64,000 bases of DNA, taken from contig JAJPIW010000021.1 in the NCBI GenBank assembly GCA_021324575.1, forward strand, positions 1 to 64,000, read 5' to 3'. Position 1 is the first letter of the stretch; each line of letters begins with the position of its first letter. Origin of the DNA: Intrasporangiaceae bacterium (GTDB lineage Bacteria > Actinomycetota > Actinomycetes > Actinomycetales > Dermatophilaceae). This document shows, one piece after another, positions 43,904 through 51,492 of the stretch. The translations under genes were made by a program, and so were the position numbers. Below the pieces are notes generated by a model. That model worked only from the letters and a program-made list of their open reading frames with translations, was not told the DNA's origin and did no database searches.

Positions 43904-44116
43904 ATGGGGCGCGGCCGGGCCAAAGCCAAGCAGACCAAGGTTGCACGGGCGCTGAAGTACTCCAGCCCCGACACCAACTTCAGCGCGCTTGAGCAGGAAC
44001 TGCACAGTTCAACAGACCGATTCGGTCTCCGGAACACCGCCCGTGAGGCGCCGGACACCGATCGGGAGACCGGCGAGGACGACGACTACGGCTCTTGGGC
44101 CACCGGGGGTCGGTGA
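43904..44116 (+). CDS. DUF3073 family protein
   Basis: 70 residues. M-G-R-G-R-A-K-A-K-Q-T-K-V-A-R-A-L-K-Y followed by F-S-A-L-E-Q-E-L is the signature of the small basic DUF3073 proteins found throughout Actinobacteria; the C-terminal half is acidic (D-T-D-R-E-T-G-E-D-D-D-Y). The charge split suggests nucleic-acid or ribosome contact, but the function is unknown. AGGGGG lies about 9 bases before the ATG at 43904. Single gene. Confidence 0.92.
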   Translation: MGRGRAKAKQTKVARALKYSSPDTNFSALEQELHSSTDRFGLRNTAREAPDTDRETGEDDDYGSWATGGR

Positions 44117-44145
44117 GCCCTCGGCTCGTGACGTGATTGGTCGAC

Positions 44146-44167
44146 GCAGATCCAATATCTGATCTGC
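44146..44167. promoter_or_regulatory. Inverted repeat upstream of the NCS1 permease
   Basis: GCAGATC (44146-44152) and GATCTGC (44161-44167) are separated by 8 bp, 22 bp before the permease start; ATTGG (44136-44140) and CCAAT (44152-44156) form a second, overlapping inverted repeat. This AT-richer island is a good operator candidate for a dimeric repressor; the regulator is not next to it. Confidence 0.6.
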
Positions 44168-44189
44168 GCGATCTGAGATGCTCCGAAGC

Positions 44190-45689
44190 ATGAGCGGATC
44201 AAGCACCGTCGAGCAGACCCGACGCCTCGGCGTCGAGACGACCGGCATCGAGATCATCGAGGAGGCCGAGCGGACTGCTCGGCCCCGTGACCTGTTCTGG
44301 CCGTGGTTTGCGGCCAACGTGTCGGTCTTCGGGATCTCCTACGCCGCGTTCGTCCTCGGCTTCGGCATCTCGTTCTGGCAGGCAGCTCTCGTCACGGTCG
44401 TCGGCATCGTCATCTCGTTCCTGCTCTGCGGGATCATCGCGATCGCCGGCAAGCGCGGGTCGGCGCCGACGATGGTGCTGTCGCGGGCGGCGTTCGGCGT
44501 GACCGGCCAGAAGGTCCCCGGCGTCATCTCCTGGCTCACCTCGATCGGGTGGGAGACCTTCCTGGCCATCCTGGCCACCCTCGCGACCTCGACGATCTTC
44601 AAGCAGCTGGGCTGGGGCGGCGGCACCGGCGTGAAGATCGTCGCCTGCCTGGTGGTCGCCGCGCTCATCGTGCTGGCCTCGGTCGCCGGCTACCACATCA
44701 TCATGCGGCTGCAGTCGTGGCTGACCTGGATCACCGGCCTGGCCACCATCGCCTACATCCTGCTCACCCTCTCGCACGTGCACTGGAGCACCGTCTCCGG
44801 CATCAAGGCCGGGCCGTTCCAGGCCGTCATCGGGGCGCTCGTCCTGCTCATGACCGGCTTCGGCCTCGGCTGGATCAACATCGCCGCCGACTGGTCGCGC
44901 TACCAGCGCCGTGGCGCCTCGGGCCCGGCGATCGTCGGCTGGAACACCCTCGGCGGTGCGCTCGCCCCGGTCCTTCTCGTCGTCTACGGCCTGGCCCTGG
45001 CCGGCTCCGACGACAAGCTCAAGGACGGCATCAGCGCCGACCCGATCGGCACTCTCGCGACGATCCTCCCGACCTGGTTCCTCGTGCCGTTCCTCCTCGC
45101 CGTCATCCTGTCCCTGGTGTCCGGCGCGGTCCTCGGCATCTACTCCTCCGGCCTCACCCTCCTCTCCCTCGGCGTCCGCATCCCTCGCCCGTCCGCCGCC
45201 GCCGTCGACGGCGTGCTGCTCACGGCCGGCACGATCTACGTCGTCTTCTTCGCCGAGAACTTCATCAACCCGTTCCAGTCCTTCCTCATCACCCTCGGCG
45301 TCCCGCTCGCGGCCTGGGCGGGGATCATGATCGCCGACATCGCCCTGCGCACGCGCGACTACGACGACGACGCCCTCTTCGACCCCGCCGGCCGCTACGG
45401 CGCGTTCGACTGGACCTCGATCGGGACGATGGTGGTCACCTCGGTCATCGGCTGGGGGCTCGTCGTCAACAACTACGCCGCCGACGCCTCGTGGAACAAC
45501 TGGCAGGGCTTCCTCCTCCACCCGCTCGGCCTCGGCACCTGGAACGCCAAAGACGGCTTCTGGGAAGGCAACTGGGCCTATGCCAACCTTGGCGTCCTCT
45601 TCGCGCTCGTCGCGTCGTTCGCCGTCACCTACGTCGCGCGACGCGGCACGGTCCGGCGGCAGGAGACCGGTTCGTATGCCGGTCGGTGA
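44190..45689 (+). CDS. NCS1-family permease (cytosine/purine/allantoin type)
   Basis: 499 residues, about 12 hydrophobic segments. The N-terminal R-D-L-F-W-P-W-F-A-A-N-V-S and G-I-S-F-W-Q-A resemble CodB/NCS1 transporters, as does F-G-V-T-G-Q-K-V-P with a long TM3, and W-I-N-I-A-A-D-W-S-R-Y near the middle. Probable proton- or sodium-coupled importer of a nucleobase or related heterocycle. ATG at 44190 chosen; an ATG four codons earlier overlaps no obvious ribosome-binding site either. Its 3' end overlaps the cysteine hydrolase gene by 14 bp, which suggests import and hydrolysis of one compound. Confidence 0.9.
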   Translation: MSGSSTVEQTRRLGVETTGIEIIEEAERTARPRDLFWPWFAANVSVFGISYAAFVLGFGISFWQAALVTVVGIVISFLLCGIIAIAGKRGSAPTMVLSRAAFGVTGQKVPGVISWLTSIGWETFLAILATLATSTIFKQLGWGGGTGVKIVACLVVAALIVLASVAGYHIIMRLQSWLTWITGLATIAYILLTLSHVHWSTVSGIKAGPFQAVIGALVLLMTGFGLGWINIAADWSRYQRRGASGPAIVGWNTLGGALAPVLLVVYGLALAGSDDKLKDGISADPIGTLATILPTWFLVPFLLAVILSLVSGAVLGIYSSGLTLLSLGVRIPRPSAAAVDGVLLTAGTIYVVFFAENFINPFQSFLITLGVPLAAWAGIMIADIALRTRDYDDDALFDPAGRYGAFDWTSIGTMVVTSVIGWGLVVNNYAADASWNNWQGFLLHPLGLGTWNAKDGFWEGNWAYANLGVLFALVASFAVTYVARRGTVRRQETGSYAGR

Positions 45690-46206
45690 GGACTGGCTCG
45701 TCGTCATCGACGCGCAGGCCATCTTCGCGTCGCCGTCCGCCAGCCCGTGGGGCTCACCGCTCTGGGAGACGGTTGGGCCACGGGTCGTCGAGCTGGCCGC
45801 CGCGCACGACCCCGCTCGGATCGTCCTGACCCGGTTCGTCGCCGACCCCTCGCTCGGCGGGTCGTGGGGTCCGTACTACGAGAACTGGCCGTTCGCCCTC
45901 GTCTCCGACGCGGACCCGTTGTATGCCGTGGTCCCCGAGCTCGCGGCATACTGCCGGCAGGTCGTCACGGCGGGAACCTTCGGGAAGTGGAACGCGGATC
46001 TGCGCGCGATCGTGGGCGACCAGCCGCGGATCACGCTGGCCGGAGTCGCGACCGACTGCTGCGTCATCGCCACGGCGCTCCCGGCCGCCGATGCGGGCGC
46101 GACGGTGACAGTGGTGGCTGATGCGTGCGCCGGCTCGACAGCGGAGAACCACGCCCAGGCGATCGCCGCGATGGCCCTCTTCGGGCCGCAGATCACGATC
46201 GTTTGA
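45676..46206 (+). CDS. Cysteine hydrolase, isochorismatase family
   Basis: 176 residues. The catalytic triad of isochorismatase-like amidohydrolases is present: Asp in L-V-V-I-D-A-Q (about 12), Lys in G-T-F-G-K-W-N (about 103) and nucleophile Cys in A-T-D-C-C-V-I-A (about 131). Enzymes of this fold cleave amides such as nicotinamide, N-carbamoyl compounds or ureidoacrylate. Its ATG (45676) lies inside the permease gene and inside a copy of the GTATGCCG word. Coupling to an NCS1 permease points to a ring-derived amide as substrate (inference). Confidence 0.9.
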   Translation: MPVGEDWLVVIDAQAIFASPSASPWGSPLWETVGPRVVELAAAHDPARIVLTRFVADPSLGGSWGPYYENWPFALVSDADPLYAVVPELAAYCRQVVTAGTFGKWNADLRAIVGDQPRITLAGVATDCCVIATALPAADAGATVTVVADACAGSTAENHAQAIAAMALFGPQITIV

Positions 46207-46486
46207 GCGTTGGTCAGCCAGCACCCGGCGAGGCCAGAAGCCTCCAATTTTGTTGTGGTGGTTGCGAATTCGTGACGCGAAAGGCTTGGCCGTGACTCCG
46301 ACAGGTGTACGATGTACGTATGTCCAGGATCGTCTCGGCCGCACCGGTCACCGCCGCGAAGGAGCTCCCACCCAACAGGCAGCCCAACGCGCCGCCCGCG
46401 ACGCCGAACCACCACCGCGCGAACGGTGACCGCGCAGACTCTGCACCTTGACGTGGCCCAAGACCTCGTCCATCGGTGCTCGGGTT

Positions 46487-46771
46487 CTAGTCCGGACGCG
46501 GCCCCAGCCGGGCCTGCAGCTCGGCCACCTGGGCCTGCAGCGCTTCCACGGTCCGGGCCAGCTGCTCCGCGGAGGCCGCGTTGCCCTGCCCCGCGAGGCA
46601 CTCCCTGAGGTGGTCGAGCGCGTCGATCGCCGCCACCAGCCCTGCGATCGCCAACGCGGCTCCGGCCGCCGACAGGATCACGGTCGGCGCACCCACGACC
46701 ACCACAATTCCCGATCCGGTCAGCCCGACCAGGGCGCCGCCAACGGCCAGCCGGCGCATCCGACACGGCAT
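46487..46771 (-). CDS. Small membrane protein with coiled-coil tail
   Basis: 94 residues. Two hydrophobic stretches (A-V-G-G-A-L-V-G-L-T-G-S-G-I-V-V-V-V, then I-L-S-A-A-G-A-A-L-A-I-A-G-L-V-A-A-I) form a helical hairpin, followed by a heptad-type segment (L-A-R-T-V-E-A-L-Q-A-Q-V-A-E-L-Q-A-R-L) that should form a coiled coil. Family unknown. The ATG shares one base with the stop of the gene upstream (TGATG), so the two are coupled. Confidence 0.62.
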   Translation of the reverse strand: MPCRMRRLAVGGALVGLTGSGIVVVVGAPTVILSAAGAALAIAGLVAAIDALDHLRECLAGQGNAASAEQLARTVEALQAQVAELQARLGPRPD

Positions 46772-47094
46772 CAGGCGTCCATCCCGGTCTGCTCTTCGGG
46801 CAACATCGTCCCGTCCTGGTCGGCCGAGACGTCGAGCTCGATGGCGAAGGGCCCGACCTGGGAGAGTGCCTCGACGTCGCGCTGGCTCATACCCAGGGCC
46901 AGGAGGCACCTGTCCACGTCGTCGGCGTACTGGATCAGGATCGACAGCTCCGGGTACTCGTCGCGGCTGATCGCCAGCACGACGCCGGCAGCATCGGCGC
47001 CGCTCAGGTCGTCAGGGACGGCCTGCCAGTGTCCGTCCCGCCACCACACGGCCTCGGGGCCGACCATCGGGGGCTCTGATCCCACCGTGCTCAT
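46771..47094 (-). CDS. Small acidic hypothetical protein
   Basis: 107 residues, soluble and acidic. W-W-R-D-G-H-W-Q-A-V-P-D-D-L, V-V-L-A-I-S-R-D-E-Y-P-E-L-S-I and Y-A-D-D-V-D-R-C-L-L-A-L-G-M-S are the best-ordered parts. I recognise no family. It is the first gene of a two-gene unit with the coiled-coil membrane protein; the coupled overlap suggests the pair act together. Confidence 0.6.
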   Translation of the reverse strand: MSTVGSEPPMVGPEAVWWRDGHWQAVPDDLSGADAAGVVLAISRDEYPELSILIQYADDVDRCLLALGMSQRDVEALSQVGPFAIELDVSADQDGTMLPEEQTGMDA

Positions 47095-47196
47095 CCTGCT
47101 GCTCCTCGCCCAACCCGCGTGGCCAGCCTAGCGAAACGCGCAGAATCAGCAGGTGGTCCGTTCGGACAGAGAGGTGGCCCGTTCGGACAGAGATGT

Positions 47197-48312
47197 TCAG
47201 GCGGGGTGGGCCCCGACGAGCTGGACCGAGCCGCCGTCGACGCCCTTGGCGCCGCGGACCACCTCGACCCCGGGGGCCGGAGCGGCCGTCTCCAGGTCGG
47301 CGACCGCGCCGACGACCCAGGTCCGTATGCCGCGCGCCTCCAGGTGGGCGATGGCCCGGTCGGCGTCGTCGGCGGGCAGGACGGCGAAGAAGCCGATCCC
47401 CATGTTGAGGGTTCGCTCGATGTCGGCCTGTGGGACCCGGCCGAGCGCCTGCACCGTGGAGAAGACCGCCGGCGGGGTCCACGTCGACCGCTCGACGGTC
47501 GCGAACGCGGTGTCGGGCAGGACGCGGGCGAGGTTGGCGGCCAGCCCGCCCCCGGTGACGTGGGACAGCGCGTGGACGTCGACGTCGTCGGCGCGCAGGA
47601 GGGAGAGGAGGTCCGCGGCATACACCCGGGTGGGGGTGAGCAGCTCCTCGCCGAGGGTGCGGCCGAACTCCTCGACGTGCCGGTCGAGGCTCCAGCCAGC
47701 GGAGGCGATGACCCGGCGGACGAGCGAGTAGCCGTTGCTGTGCAGCCCGCTGCTCGCGAGCCCGAGGACGACGTCACCCGGACGGACCTTGTCGGGCGTG
47801 AGCAGGTCGACGCGGTCGACGACCCCGGTGGCGGCGCCCGCGACGTCGTACTCGTCGGGCTCGAGCAGGCCCGGGTGCTCGGCCGTCTCGCCACCCACGA
47901 GGGCGACGCCGGCGAGCCGGCAGCCCTCGGCGATCCCGGCCACGATAGCGGCGATGCGTTCCGGCACCACACGACCGGTGGCGATGTAGTCGGTCATGAA
48001 GAGCGGCTCGGCGCCGCACACGACGATGTCGTCGACGACCATGCCGACCAGGTCCTGGCCGATGGTGTCGTGGATGTCGAGCGCCTGGGCGATGGCGACC
48101 TTGGTGCCCACGCCGTCCGTCGACGTGGCGAGGATCGGGTGCTCGAGCCGGGCGATCGCGCTGGCGTCGAAGAGCCCGGCGAACCCGCCCAGGCCGCCGA
48201 TCACCTCCGGCCGCTGGGCCCGGCGGATCGACGCCTTCATCAGCTCGACGGCCTTGTCGCCGGCCTCGACGTCGACTCCGGCCGCGGCATACGTGATGGG
48301 TGCGTCGCTCAC
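47197..48312 (-). CDS. purM: Phosphoribosylformylglycinamidine cyclo-ligase (AIR synthetase)
   Basis: 371 residues. Fifth step of purine synthesis: FGAM to AIR with ATP. Marks: T-Y-A-A-A-G-V-D-V-E-A-G-D, G-G-F-A-G-L-F, L-A-T-S-T-D-G-V-G-T-K, V-N/V-D-D-I-V-V-C-G-A-E-P-L-F, L-V-G-G-E-T-A-E-H-P-G and H-V-T-G-G-G-L-A-A-N. GTG at 48310-48312 is the only start that fits the family N-terminus. It is downstream of purF and the P450 on the same strand (10 bp behind the P450). Confidence 0.95.
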   Translation of the reverse strand: MSDAPITYAAAGVDVEAGDKAVELMKASIRRAQRPEVIGGLGGFAGLFDASAIARLEHPILATSTDGVGTKVAIAQALDIHDTIGQDLVGMVVDDIVVCGAEPLFMTDYIATGRVVPERIAAIVAGIAEGCRLAGVALVGGETAEHPGLLEPDEYDVAGAATGVVDRVDLLTPDKVRPGDVVLGLASSGLHSNGYSLVRRVIASAGWSLDRHVEEFGRTLGEELLTPTRVYAADLLSLLRADDVDVHALSHVTGGGLAANLARVLPDTAFATVERSTWTPPAVFSTVQALGRVPQADIERTLNMGIGFFAVLPADDADRAIAHLEARGIRTWVVGAVADLETAAPAPGVEVVRGAKGVDGGSVQLVGAHPA

Positions 48313-48322
48313 GCGGGCCAGC

Positions 48323-49633
48323 CTAGGTGTGGTCGGGGGCGGCGAGACGGACGGGTAGGGCGTCGACGCCGTAGACGATGGACAGGTCACGGAAGACGAT
48401 CTCGGCCGGCGGGAAGGCCAGCTGGAGCTCCGGGAAGCGGGCGATCAGCCGGGGAACCGCGGAGCGGAGCTCCATCCGGCCCAGCTCGGCCCCGATGCAG
48501 CGGTGCATGCCGTAGCCGAAGGCCAGGTGCGAGGTGAGCGGCCGACCGGCGTGCCGGCCGGGGTTGAACCGCTCGGCATCGTCGCCGGCAAGGGCCCGGT
48601 CGCGGTTGGCGGCACTGAGCGAGCAGATGACGACGTCGCCGGGCTGGAGCCGTTGGCCGAAGATCTCCACCGGGCTCCGGACGAACCGCGGGAAGGCGAT
48701 CTGCACCACGGAGAGGTAGCGCAGCAGCTCCTCGACGACCGGGTCGGCCGCAGCGGGGTCGGTGGCCAGCCACTGGCGCACCTCGGGGGACTCGGCAAGG
48801 GTCAGGGCCGAGAGGGCGATCATGCTCGCCGAGGTCTCGTAGCCGCCGGTGAAGACGCCGTCGGCCAGGCCGCCGAGCTCGTCGTCGGTGAGGTCGTCGC
48901 CGTGCTGGGCGATTAGCGAGCTGATCAGCCCCTCGCGGGGTTCGACCCGCTGCCGTGCGGCGCTCTCGATGAGGAAGTCGCGGGACTCCGACATCGCCCC
49001 GAACGCCGCGAGCCCGCCCTCGCGGACGTCGAAGCGGGAGTGGGCGAGCCGGCGGAAGAGGTCGCGGTCCTGCGGCGCCACGCCGAGCAGCTCGCAGATC
49101 ACCTGGAAGGGCACCGGGAAGGCGAACTCCTCGACGAGGTCGACCGGTTCGCTCCCACCCGACGAGGCGGCCTCGAGGGCATCGAGCCGCTGCTCGACGA
49201 CCTCGTCGATCCGGGGCTGCAGCCGGGCCAGCCGGTGCTTGGTGAACTCGGGCGTCAGCAGCTTGCGCAGGCGGGTGTGGTCGGGCGGATCGGTGAAGCC
49301 CAGGCCGCCGATCGCCTGGGCGCCGGTGGCGTCCTCGCGGCCGACGTAGCGGCGGATGTCGGTGCTGAAGTGCTCGGAGTCGGCGAGGACCGCGCGGTTC
49401 TCCTCGGCGCCGGAGACCATCCAGACCCGCAGCCCGAAGACCGAGGCGAGCCGGTGGATCGGCCCGTCCTCGCGGACCTCGCCGAGCCGAGCGACGGGGT
49501 CCAGACCATCGCGCTGGAGGGGGAAGCGCAGGGGCGCCGGAACCTCGGTGATCTTGGACAGGTCGACCTGGCGCAGCAGCCGTCGCCCGAGGAACCCGCC
49601 GCGGGGACGGACGCTCGAGCCGGACCGCAGCAT
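48323..49633 (-). CDS. Cytochrome P450
   Basis: 436 residues, soluble bacterial type. Heme-thiolate loop F-G-Y-G-M-H-R-C-I-G-A-E-L-G-R-M-E, the E-x-x-R pair in E-E-L-L-R-Y, the PERF-like R-F-N-P-G-R-H and an I-helix G-G-Y-E-T-S-A-S-M-I where the acid-Thr pair is E-T. The distal Gly/Ala-Gly is G-G, still acceptable. Substrate unknown; no ferredoxin or reductase gene adjoins. Its ATG (49633) is one base after the purF stop and its stop is 10 bp before purM, so it is an insert within a purine operon. All key residues are present. Confidence 0.95.
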   Translation of the reverse strand: MLRSGSSVRPRGGFLGRRLLRQVDLSKITEVPAPLRFPLQRDGLDPVARLGEVREDGPIHRLASVFGLRVWMVSGAEENRAVLADSEHFSTDIRRYVGREDATGAQAIGGLGFTDPPDHTRLRKLLTPEFTKHRLARLQPRIDEVVEQRLDALEAASSGGSEPVDLVEEFAFPVPFQVICELLGVAPQDRDLFRRLAHSRFDVREGGLAAFGAMSESRDFLIESAARQRVEPREGLISSLIAQHGDDLTDDELGGLADGVFTGGYETSASMIALSALTLAESPEVRQWLATDPAAADPVVEELLRYLSVVQIAFPRFVRSPVEIFGQRLQPGDVVICSLSAANRDRALAGDDAERFNPGRHAGRPLTSHLAFGYGMHRCIGAELGRMELRSAVPRLIARFPELQLAFPPAEIVFRDLSIVYGVDALPVRLAAPDHT

Positions 49634-49634
49634 G

Positions 49635-51143
49635 TCAGGGGCGCGCCACGGCTTCGGCGACGACGTCAACAGGCAGCTCGAGCTCGAGGACGCCCTTGCC
49701 CAGCCGGTCCTCGGCCGGTAGCGGCACGGGGTAGTTGCCCGTGAAGCAGGCTGTGCAGAGCCGGTCGGCGCGTTGGTCGGTGGCCTCGATCATCCCGGCC
49801 AGCGAGATGTAGCCGAGGGAGTCGGCACCGATCGACCGGCATACCTCTTCGACCCCGATCCCGGTGGCGATCAGCTCGGCCCGGGTCGCGAAGTCGATCC
49901 CGTAGAAGCAGGGCCAGCGGACCGGCGGGGAGGAGATCCGGACGTGCACCTCGGCGGCGCCGGCCTCACGGAGCATCCGGACGAGCGCGCGCTGGGTGTT
50001 GCCGCGGACGATCGAGTCGTCGACCACGACGAGCCGCTTGCCGCGGATGACCTCGCGCAGCGGGTTGAGCTTGAGCCGGATACCGAGCTGGCGGATGGTC
50101 TGCGAGGGCTGGATGAAGGTGCGGCCGACGTAGGCGTTCTTGACGAGGCCCTGGCCGTAGGGGATGCCGGACTCCTGGGCGTAGCCGATGGCGGCCGGCG
50201 TGCCCGACTCGGGCGGCGGGATGACCAGGTCCGCGTTGACGGGGTGCTCGCGGGCGAGGACCCGGCCCATCTCGACCCGGGCCTCGTGGACCACCCGGTC
50301 GTTGATCGTGGTGTCGGGGCGGGCGAGGTAGACGTACTCGAAGACGCAGCCCTTGGGCGCGGCCTCGGCGAAGCGCGAGGACCGCAGGCCGTCCTCGTCG
50401 ACGGCGATCATCTCGCCGGGCTCGACCTCCCGGATGAAGGAGGCGCCGACGATGTCCAGGGCCGCGGTCTCGGACGCGACGACCCAGCCGCGGTCGAGGC
50501 GACCGAGGACGAGGGGACGGATCCCCTGCGGGTCGCGCGCGGCATACAGGGTGTGCTCGTCCATGAAGACGAAACAGAACGCGCCCTTGAGGAGGGGCAG
50601 CACCTCCTGGGCGCGGGCCTCCAGCGAGCGGTCGGGGTCGTCCGCGAGCAGCGCGGTGACGAGCGCGGTGTCGGTCGTGTTGCCGCGGCGCAGCTCGCCG
50701 AGGTGGGCCGAGCCGGCCGGCGAGCGCTCCTCGACGAGGTCGCGCAGCTCGGCACTGTTGATCAGGTTGCCGTTGTGCGCGAGCGCGACGGTGCCGTCGT
50801 CGTGGCCGCCGAGGGTGGGCTGGGCGTTCTCCCACGTCGAGCCGCCGGTCGTCGAGTAGCGGCAGTGGCCGATCGCGAGGTAGCCCTTGAGCGAGGCCAG
50901 CGAGCGCTCGTCGAAGACCTGCGAGACCAGGCCCATGTCCTTGTAGACCAGCAGCCGCTTGCCGTCGGACGTCGCGATGCCGGCGCTCTCCTGCCCACGG
51001 TGCTGCAGGGCGTAGAGGCCGTAGTAGGTGAGCTTTGCGACGTCCTCGCCGGGAGCCCAGACGCCGAAGACACCACATGCGTCCTGCGGGCCCTTCTCGC
51101 CGGGGAGCAGGTCATGGGTGAGGAGTCCATCGCCGCGAGCCAC
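49635..51143 (-). CDS. purF: Amidophosphoribosyltransferase
   Basis: 502 residues. First committed step of purine synthesis: PRPP plus glutamine to phosphoribosylamine. After an about 22-residue propeptide the N-terminal nucleophile appears in D-A-C-G-V-F-G-V-W. The Ntn hydrolase domain (G-L-Y-A-L-Q-H-R-G-Q-E-S-A-G-I, G-H-C-R-Y-S-T-T-G) is followed by the PRTase domain with V-V-V-D-D-S-I-V-R-G-N-T. Cys residues near the C-terminus (R-L-C-T-A-C-F-T-G-N-Y) are typical of the iron-sulfur type. GTG start at 51143. First gene of the purF-P450-purM unit. Confidence 0.96.
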   Translation of the reverse strand: MARGDGLLTHDLLPGEKGPQDACGVFGVWAPGEDVAKLTYYGLYALQHRGQESAGIATSDGKRLLVYKDMGLVSQVFDERSLASLKGYLAIGHCRYSTTGGSTWENAQPTLGGHDDGTVALAHNGNLINSAELRDLVEERSPAGSAHLGELRRGNTTDTALVTALLADDPDRSLEARAQEVLPLLKGAFCFVFMDEHTLYAARDPQGIRPLVLGRLDRGWVVASETAALDIVGASFIREVEPGEMIAVDEDGLRSSRFAEAAPKGCVFEYVYLARPDTTINDRVVHEARVEMGRVLAREHPVNADLVIPPPESGTPAAIGYAQESGIPYGQGLVKNAYVGRTFIQPSQTIRQLGIRLKLNPLREVIRGKRLVVVDDSIVRGNTQRALVRMLREAGAAEVHVRISSPPVRWPCFYGIDFATRAELIATGIGVEEVCRSIGADSLGYISLAGMIEATDQRADRLCTACFTGNYPVPLPAEDRLGKGVLELELPVDVVAEAVARP

Positions 51144-51208
51144 GCGCCGATTCTCCCACAGCCGGGCAGCCCCGGCGGCCGGGCGCGCTCAAGGCCCGTC
51201 GGACCGCG

Positions 51209-51424
51209 TCAGCGGCGCGCGGGTCGGTCCAGGACGATGGCGACCACGGCGCCGACGACACCGCCCAGGACGACCCCGATGAGGGCGAAGTACCCGTAGG
51301 CCGCGAGGGTTCCGTAGCTCGGTGCGGCCCCGCTGAGAGCCGAGGCGAGGCAGCCGAGGAGTGCTCCGATGACCGCCCCGGTGGTGATGAATCGGCTGAA
51401 GACCGGCCCGCGCGTGCTGCTCAC
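51209..51424 (-). CDS. Small two-helix membrane protein
   Basis: 71 residues with two hydrophobic helices (I-T-T-G-A-V-I-G-A-L-L-G-C-L-A, and Y-F-A-L-I-G-V-V-L-G-G-V-V-G-A-V-V-A) rich in small residues and Gly zippers, and a basic end (L-D-R-P-A-R-R). Lies 65 bp upstream of purF on the same strand, a placement I believe recurs in relatives, though I cannot check. Function unknown. GTG at 51422-51424 is the apparent start. Confidence 0.7.
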   Translation of the reverse strand: MSSTRGPVFSRFITTGAVIGALLGCLASALSGAAPSYGTLAAYGYFALIGVVLGGVVGAVVAIVLDRPARR

Positions 51425-51492
51425 AAGCGCGAACGCTACCCGTAAGCCGGAGGTAAGGCCGTCGGTGCAGGTTGGGAGCGCAGACTGGGCGC

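Noticed and set aside
46319-46450. Short plus-strand frame after GTACGATGTACGTATG
   Set aside because: About 43 residues, Pro/Arg/Asn-rich, no ribosome-binding site and no family likeness.
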